From contig JAFRLP010000511.1 of assembly GCA_017431185.1 (NCBI GenBank), forward strand, positions 1 through 11,990: 11,990 nt of DNA, given 5' to 3'. The notes beneath the pieces were generated by a model. That model did no database searches. It saw nothing but the letters and a program-made list of their open reading frames with translations, and was not told the DNA's origin. Below are positions 9,105-11,990 of the stretch, piece by piece. How positions within the stretch are numbered: the first letter of the stretch is position 1; each line of letters begins with the position of its first letter. The DNA comes from Victivallales bacterium (GTDB lineage Bacteria > Verrucomicrobiota > Lentisphaeria > Oligosphaerales > Oligosphaeraceae). The position numbers and the translations under genes are program-made.

Positions 9105-10163
9105 ATGATGGAAAAACAAGACTTGATGCCAAAAGACAATATTTCTTATCGGAATCTTCTGAATGACATCAGAGGGCTCATTGAATCAGGACGGCGCGAT
9201 GCATACGCATCCATTGAACAGGCTGCCATTCTGACTTACTGGAACATTGGAAGGAAAATCGTCGAGGAAGAGCAGCATGGACAAAACAGGGCGGAATATG
9301 GCAAGCAGGTGATCAAGATGCTTGCCAATGAACTTTCCCTGGAATACGGCAGCGCCTTCAGCAAGAGGAATCTGGACTATTATCGTCAGTTCTATCTGAC
9401 ATTCAATGACTTCTCGATTGTGAACACGCGTGTTCACAATCTCTCATGGTCCCATTTTCGGCGCTTGCTTTCCGTTGCCAATCCTGATGCGAGACTGTGG
9501 TATTTGAAGGAGGCTTCTGAACAAATGTGGAGCATACGCACCTTGGACCGCAATATCGGCACACAGTATTATGAGCGGATTTTGACAAACCAACGTGAAA
9601 AAATCGCCTTGCCGCTTCCTGAAAAAGACAAGCCCAATCCCCGCGAGTATATTAAAAATCCTGTCGTGGCGGAGTTTTTGGGTTTTCGCAAGGATACGAA
9701 ATATGATGAGACCCAATTAGAACAGGCACTCATCGACAATCTTCAGCAGTTTGTAATGGAATTGGGACGGGGATTCGCTTTTGTGGACCGACAAAAGCAT
9801 ATCCATACTGATGCGGGGGACTTTTATATCGACCTTGTGTTCTATAATATCAATTTGCATTGTTATGTCCTTTTTGACCTGAAGACACGGCAGGTCACGC
9901 ATCAGGATGTCGGACAGATGGACATGTATGTCCGAATGTATGATGACCTTGTGAAATTGCCAGAGGACAATCCGACCATCGGCATTCTTCTTTGCACGGA
10001 AACAAGTCGGGACATCGCCCGTTACAGCGTTCTACATGGCAATGAGCAGCTTTTTGCCTCAAAGTACATGCCGTTCCTTCCCACCCAGGAAGAGTTGCGT
10101 TTTGAAATTGAACAGCAAAAACGCTTTTTCCTTGAACAGCATCCGGAGAACGGCAATGATTGA
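9105..10163 (+). CDS. YhcG-type PD-(D/E)XK nuclease (DUF1016)
   Basis: This protein of about 352 residues belongs to the YhcG / DUF1016 family. The N-terminal half has SIEQAAILTYWNIGRKIVEEE, SKRNLDYYRQFYLTF and LSWSHFRRLL, the usual DUF1016 N-terminal domain signatures. The C-terminal half is the PD-(D/E)XK nuclease: FYIDLVFYN with Asp243, then VLFDLKT with Asp258 and Lys260, and DVGQMDMYVRMYDDL as the Q-containing helix. Most relatives have ELK where this one has DLK. GTG 9099, ATG 9105 and ATG 9108 are possible starts; 9105 is favoured because GGAG (9094-9097) lies 7 nt upstream. Family members are often found inside type I restriction loci, and here the gene lies between hsdM and hsdS, overlapping hsdS by 8 bp. 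Its role is unproven; an accessory defence nuclease is plausible. A 26-bp palindrome lies within it at 9416-9441. Confidence 0.9.
   Translation: MMEKQDLMPKDNISYRNLLNDIRGLIESGRRDAYASIEQAAILTYWNIGRKIVEEEQHGQNRAEYGKQVIKMLANELSLEYGSAFSKRNLDYYRQFYLTFNDFSIVNTRVHNLSWSHFRRLLSVANPDARLWYLKEASEQMWSIRTLDRNIGTQYYERILTNQREKIALPLPEKDKPNPREYIKNPVVAEFLGFRKDTKYDETQLEQALIDNLQQFVMELGRGFAFVDRQKHIHTDAGDFYIDLVFYNINLHCYVLFDLKTRQVTHQDVGQMDMYVRMYDDLVKLPEDNPTIGILLCTETSRDIARYSVLHGNEQLFASKYMPFLPTQEELRFEIEQQKRFFLEQHPENGND
9416..9441. repeat. 26-bp perfect palindrome inside the yhcG-like gene
   Basis: The half-site GATTGTGAACACG is followed directly by its exact reverse complement, with the centre between 9428 and 9429. 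In coding terms it spans SIVNTRVHNL, in the linker between FYLTF and LSWSHF. As RNA it would form an 11-bp stem with a CGCG loop; as DNA it is a symmetric site for a dimeric protein. Chance occurrence of 13 matched pairs in a window this size is unlikely. Confidence 0.9.
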
Positions 10164-11760
10164 CACCAGGCTGCTTCGACAGAAGATCCTTGATTTGGCC
10201 ATTCAGGGAAAGCTCGTGCCGCAGAATCCCGACGACGAGTCTGCCTCTGTCCTTCTTGAGAAGATTCGCAATGAGAAGGCTGCTCTTGTCAAGGCCGGCA
10301 AAATCAAGGCTCCAAAGCACAATTCCTTTATCTTCCGTGGTGAGGATAATCGCCATTATGAGAACATCGACGGCAAAGTCACCGATATCACTGACCAAAT
10401 CCCGTTCGAGATTCCGCTGGGCTGGGAGTGGTGTAGGTTGGGTGAAATCTGTAAAGCGATTAATGTGGGAATTGTTATACAGCCCACACGATATTATACG
10501 GAAATGTCACACGGCATTCCAGCCTTTAGAAACTGCAATATTCGTCAGGGGCAAATTGATGCCACGGAATGGGTTTATTTGCGCAAAGAGGCCTTGATTG
10601 AAAATCCTAGAAGCGTTGTGCATTATCAAGACATTATAATTGCGCGATCTGGATGTCCTGGAATAGCTTGTTCTGTCCCTAACGAATATGATGGTTATAG
10701 TGCTGTTGATATCTTGATTGCATCTGTGTTTACTGGTTATATTTCTTCATGCTTTATTGAGAAAAGCATCAATTCTCAAACTATTCAAAATCGTATTGCT
10801 ATCATTAATCGAGGAGTTGCTCTTTCTCATATTGGCGTTACAACGATAGATAAGTTATTGCTTCCAGTTCCTCCTTTTGCCGAACAAAAACGCATCGTTT
10901 CTTGCATTGAACAACTATTTGCCCTTTGCGACACCATCGACAAGGCAGGAACTGACCTTGAGACCACCATCTCACTGGCGCGTCAAAAGGTGCTGGACCT
11001 GGCCATACGAGGCCAACTTGTTCCTCAGAATCCCGACGATGAGCCCGTATCGGTGCTGCTGAAGCGCATCCAAGCCGAAAAGGCGGCGCAGGTGAAGGCA
11101 GGCAAGCGAATGGCCGACAGGCGCGAATCCACCATCTTTCGCGGTGGTGATAACCGCTATTATGAGAACGTCAACGGCAAAACCACCGACATCACAGACC
11201 AAATCCCATTCGAGATTCCCCCATCCTGGGAGTGGTGCAGACTATCTGACATTACAGCTTTTCTTCATCGGGGAAAATCCCCACAATATACTAATGAAAG
11301 ACAATTCCCCATATTTGCCCAAAAGTGCAATCAAAAGGATGGGATTCACATGGAAAAGGCTTTATTCTGTTCTCCTTCACAATATTTGACATTTCCTATT
11401 GATTATCATCTTTGTGATGGTGATGTTGTGATAAATTCGACAGGAACAGGGACTTTAGGGCGTGTTGGTATATTCCATACAAGATATCTGGGAGATTTTG
11501 AAAGCACTGTCCCTGATTCTCACGTCACAATTGTTCGTGCATATATGCCTTATGTTCTTGGGGAGTTTTTGTTCTTATGCTTCCGTTCTTCGTTTTATCA
11601 AAAAGCAATGCTCGATAATGCAGACGGAAGTACAAATCAGAAGGAATTATATACTAAAGTGTTAGAGGATTTCTTGCTTCCGCTTCCACCGCTGAATGAA
11701 CAAAAACGCATTGTGGACAGCATTCAGAAGTACATTGAATTGCTTGATATCCTCAAGTGA
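10156..11760 (+). CDS. hsdS: Type I restriction enzyme specificity subunit, HsdS
   Basis: This 534-residue protein sets the DNA target of the type I enzyme. It has the standard two-repeat layout: conserved module 1 (7-95), target-recognition domain 1 (about 96-235), a linker ending LLLPVPPFAEQKRIV plus helix, conserved module 2 (275-363), target-recognition domain 2 (about 364-515) and a second PLPPLNEQKRIV helix. The two modules align without gaps, with about 64 of 89 residues identical by eye. The C-terminus ends soon after the second helix (YIELLDILK), which is normal for circularly arranged HsdS. The ATG at 10156 is chosen over the longer open frame because GGAGA (10144-10148) lies 7 nt upstream and the gene then overlaps the nuclease gene by only 8 bp. 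The recognition domains are visibly AT-richer than the modules, as expected for swapped domains. The target sequence cannot be read from this. Confidence 0.95.
   Translation: MIDTRLLRQKILDLAIQGKLVPQNPDDESASVLLEKIRNEKAALVKAGKIKAPKHNSFIFRGEDNRHYENIDGKVTDITDQIPFEIPLGWEWCRLGEICKAINVGIVIQPTRYYTEMSHGIPAFRNCNIRQGQIDATEWVYLRKEALIENPRSVVHYQDIIIARSGCPGIACSVPNEYDGYSAVDILIASVFTGYISSCFIEKSINSQTIQNRIAIINRGVALSHIGVTTIDKLLLPVPPFAEQKRIVSCIEQLFALCDTIDKAGTDLETTISLARQKVLDLAIRGQLVPQNPDDEPVSVLLKRIQAEKAAQVKAGKRMADRRESTIFRGGDNRYYENVNGKTTDITDQIPFEIPPSWEWCRLSDITAFLHRGKSPQYTNERQFPIFAQKCNQKDGIHMEKALFCSPSQYLTFPIDYHLCDGDVVINSTGTGTLGRVGIFHTRYLGDFESTVPDSHVTIVRAYMPYVLGEFLFLCFRSSFYQKAMLDNADGSTNQKELYTKVLEDFLLPLPPLNEQKRIVDSIQKYIELLDILK
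10174..10440 (+). repeat. hsdS conserved module, copy 1
   Basis: This segment encodes the 89-residue conserved region before target-recognition domain 1 and is paired in direct orientation with 10978-11244 at a period of 804 bp. The longest exact shared run noticed is 14 bases, CAGAATCCCGACGA. The end of the module, GACCAAATCCC.TTCGAGATTCC, differs at one base. Confidence 0.85.
10978..11244 (+). repeat. hsdS conserved module, copy 2
   Basis: This second copy precedes target-recognition domain 2. The 804-bp period is a multiple of three, so recombination between copies would keep the frame and delete or duplicate domain 1. Nucleotide identity is moderate, lower than protein identity, so the pair is old rather than recently duplicated. 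Confidence 0.85.
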
Positions 11761-11797
11761 TTGGCAGGCGACTTCTTTTCAAACGTCAGTAGGCTAT

Positions 11798-11839
11798 ATG
11801 GTAATTCTCCAGTCGTTTCATTTAACGGAGATTTACCAT
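11798..11839 (+). promoter_or_regulatory. Inverted repeat sequestering the recombinase RBS and start codon
   Basis: ATGGTAATTCTCC (11798-11810) and GGAGATTTACCAT (11827-11839) are inverted copies with 12 of 13 bases paired and a 16-nt loop. The right arm contains the Shine-Dalgarno GGAG (11827-11830) and the first two bases of the recombinase ATG (11838-11840). Folded as mRNA it would hide the ribosome-binding site; as DNA it could be an operator or a recombinase-binding site. Confidence 0.75.
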
Positions 11840-11990
11840 GCAAGAGAGTTTTGAGTCATACCTTCAAAAGAGTAATCTGTCAAAAAACACCATTCAGGCG
11901 TATCTGTTTGCTGTCGAAGCCTTCCATACTCATTTCAAGGAGGTGAACAAGAAGAATCTTCTTGCCTTCAAGGGCTACCTGACAGAAAAC
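11838..11990 (+). CDS. Tyrosine recombinase / integrase, 5' end only
   Basis: Fifty-one codons are visible before the window ends. SFESYLQKSNLSKNTIQAYL and the following helices FAVEAFHTHF and NLLAFKGYLTEN match the N-terminal SAM-like DNA-binding domain of tyrosine recombinases (XerC/D and phage integrase type). The catalytic R-H-R-Y domain is outside the window, so activity cannot be confirmed. The start is supported by GGAG 7 nt upstream. It lies 77 nt after hsdS on the same strand with no terminator between. A tyrosine recombinase beside hsdS is a known arrangement in phase-variable type I systems, where it inverts segments carrying alternative recognition domains; those partner segments would lie beyond this window. 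Confidence 0.8.
   Translation, partial: MQESFESYLQKSNLSKNTIQAYLFAVEAFHTHFKEVNKKNLLAFKGYLTEN

Noticed and set aside
10036..10155. Extension of hsdS upstream to an ATG at 10036
   Set aside because: The extra 40 residues overlap the end of the nuclease gene. MIDTRLLRQKILDLA at 10156 has a good Shine-Dalgarno and matches the normal HsdS start.

Overview
The window reads as bacterial accessory DNA. It holds a cluster of small phage- or plasmid-type genes, an isolated AAA_14/DUF4143 ATPase cassette, and a complete type I restriction-modification operon that ends at the beginning of a tyrosine recombinase gene. Most genes have clear GGAG-type Shine-Dalgarno sites and the left half is GC-rich. No marker gene fixes the taxon. 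My guess is a gut- or rumen-type Gram-negative, because the accessory families and DUF4143 ATPases are common there, but this is inference with low confidence.

Left part (1-757): two overlapping gamma-glutamylcyclotransferase-fold genes, the first cut by the window edge, followed by a strong intrinsic terminator. Next (777-2215) is a minus-strand DUF4143 ATPase gene (844-2100) bracketed by two 39-bp direct repeats that differ at one position and start exactly 1400 bp apart. A third, rearranged fragment of the repeat lies just upstream of the gene.

Middle (2252-4549): a plus-strand run of small accessory genes. The first (2342-2721) carries a one-base frameshift. The second (from 2751) runs in frame, without a stop, through an apparent leader element into a third (from 3282). 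A DUF3846-like gene (3743-4108) and an unknown gene (4136-4549) follow. An ~83-nt leader module with a CGTACC/GGTACG hairpin occurs twice, each time ending exactly 29 nt before an ATG.

Right part (4795-11990): hsdR, hsdM, a YhcG/DUF1016 PD-(D/E)XK nuclease gene, and hsdS lie tightly packed on the plus strand. HsdR is the translocase-nuclease, HsdM the adenine methyltransferase and HsdS the specificity subunit; the YhcG-type nuclease is an embedded accessory. After hsdS comes the 5' end of a tyrosine recombinase gene, an arrangement typical of loci that shuffle hsdS domains. HsdS has two tandem copies of a conserved ~89-residue module (804-bp period) separating two AT-richer target-recognition domains. 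The recombinase start codon and Shine-Dalgarno lie inside a 13-bp inverted repeat that could fold into an occluding hairpin. The yhcG-like gene contains a 26-bp perfect palindrome. The strongest candidates for undescribed biology are the recombinase hairpin, the palindrome, the repeat-bracketed ATPase cassette and the duplicated leader hairpin.
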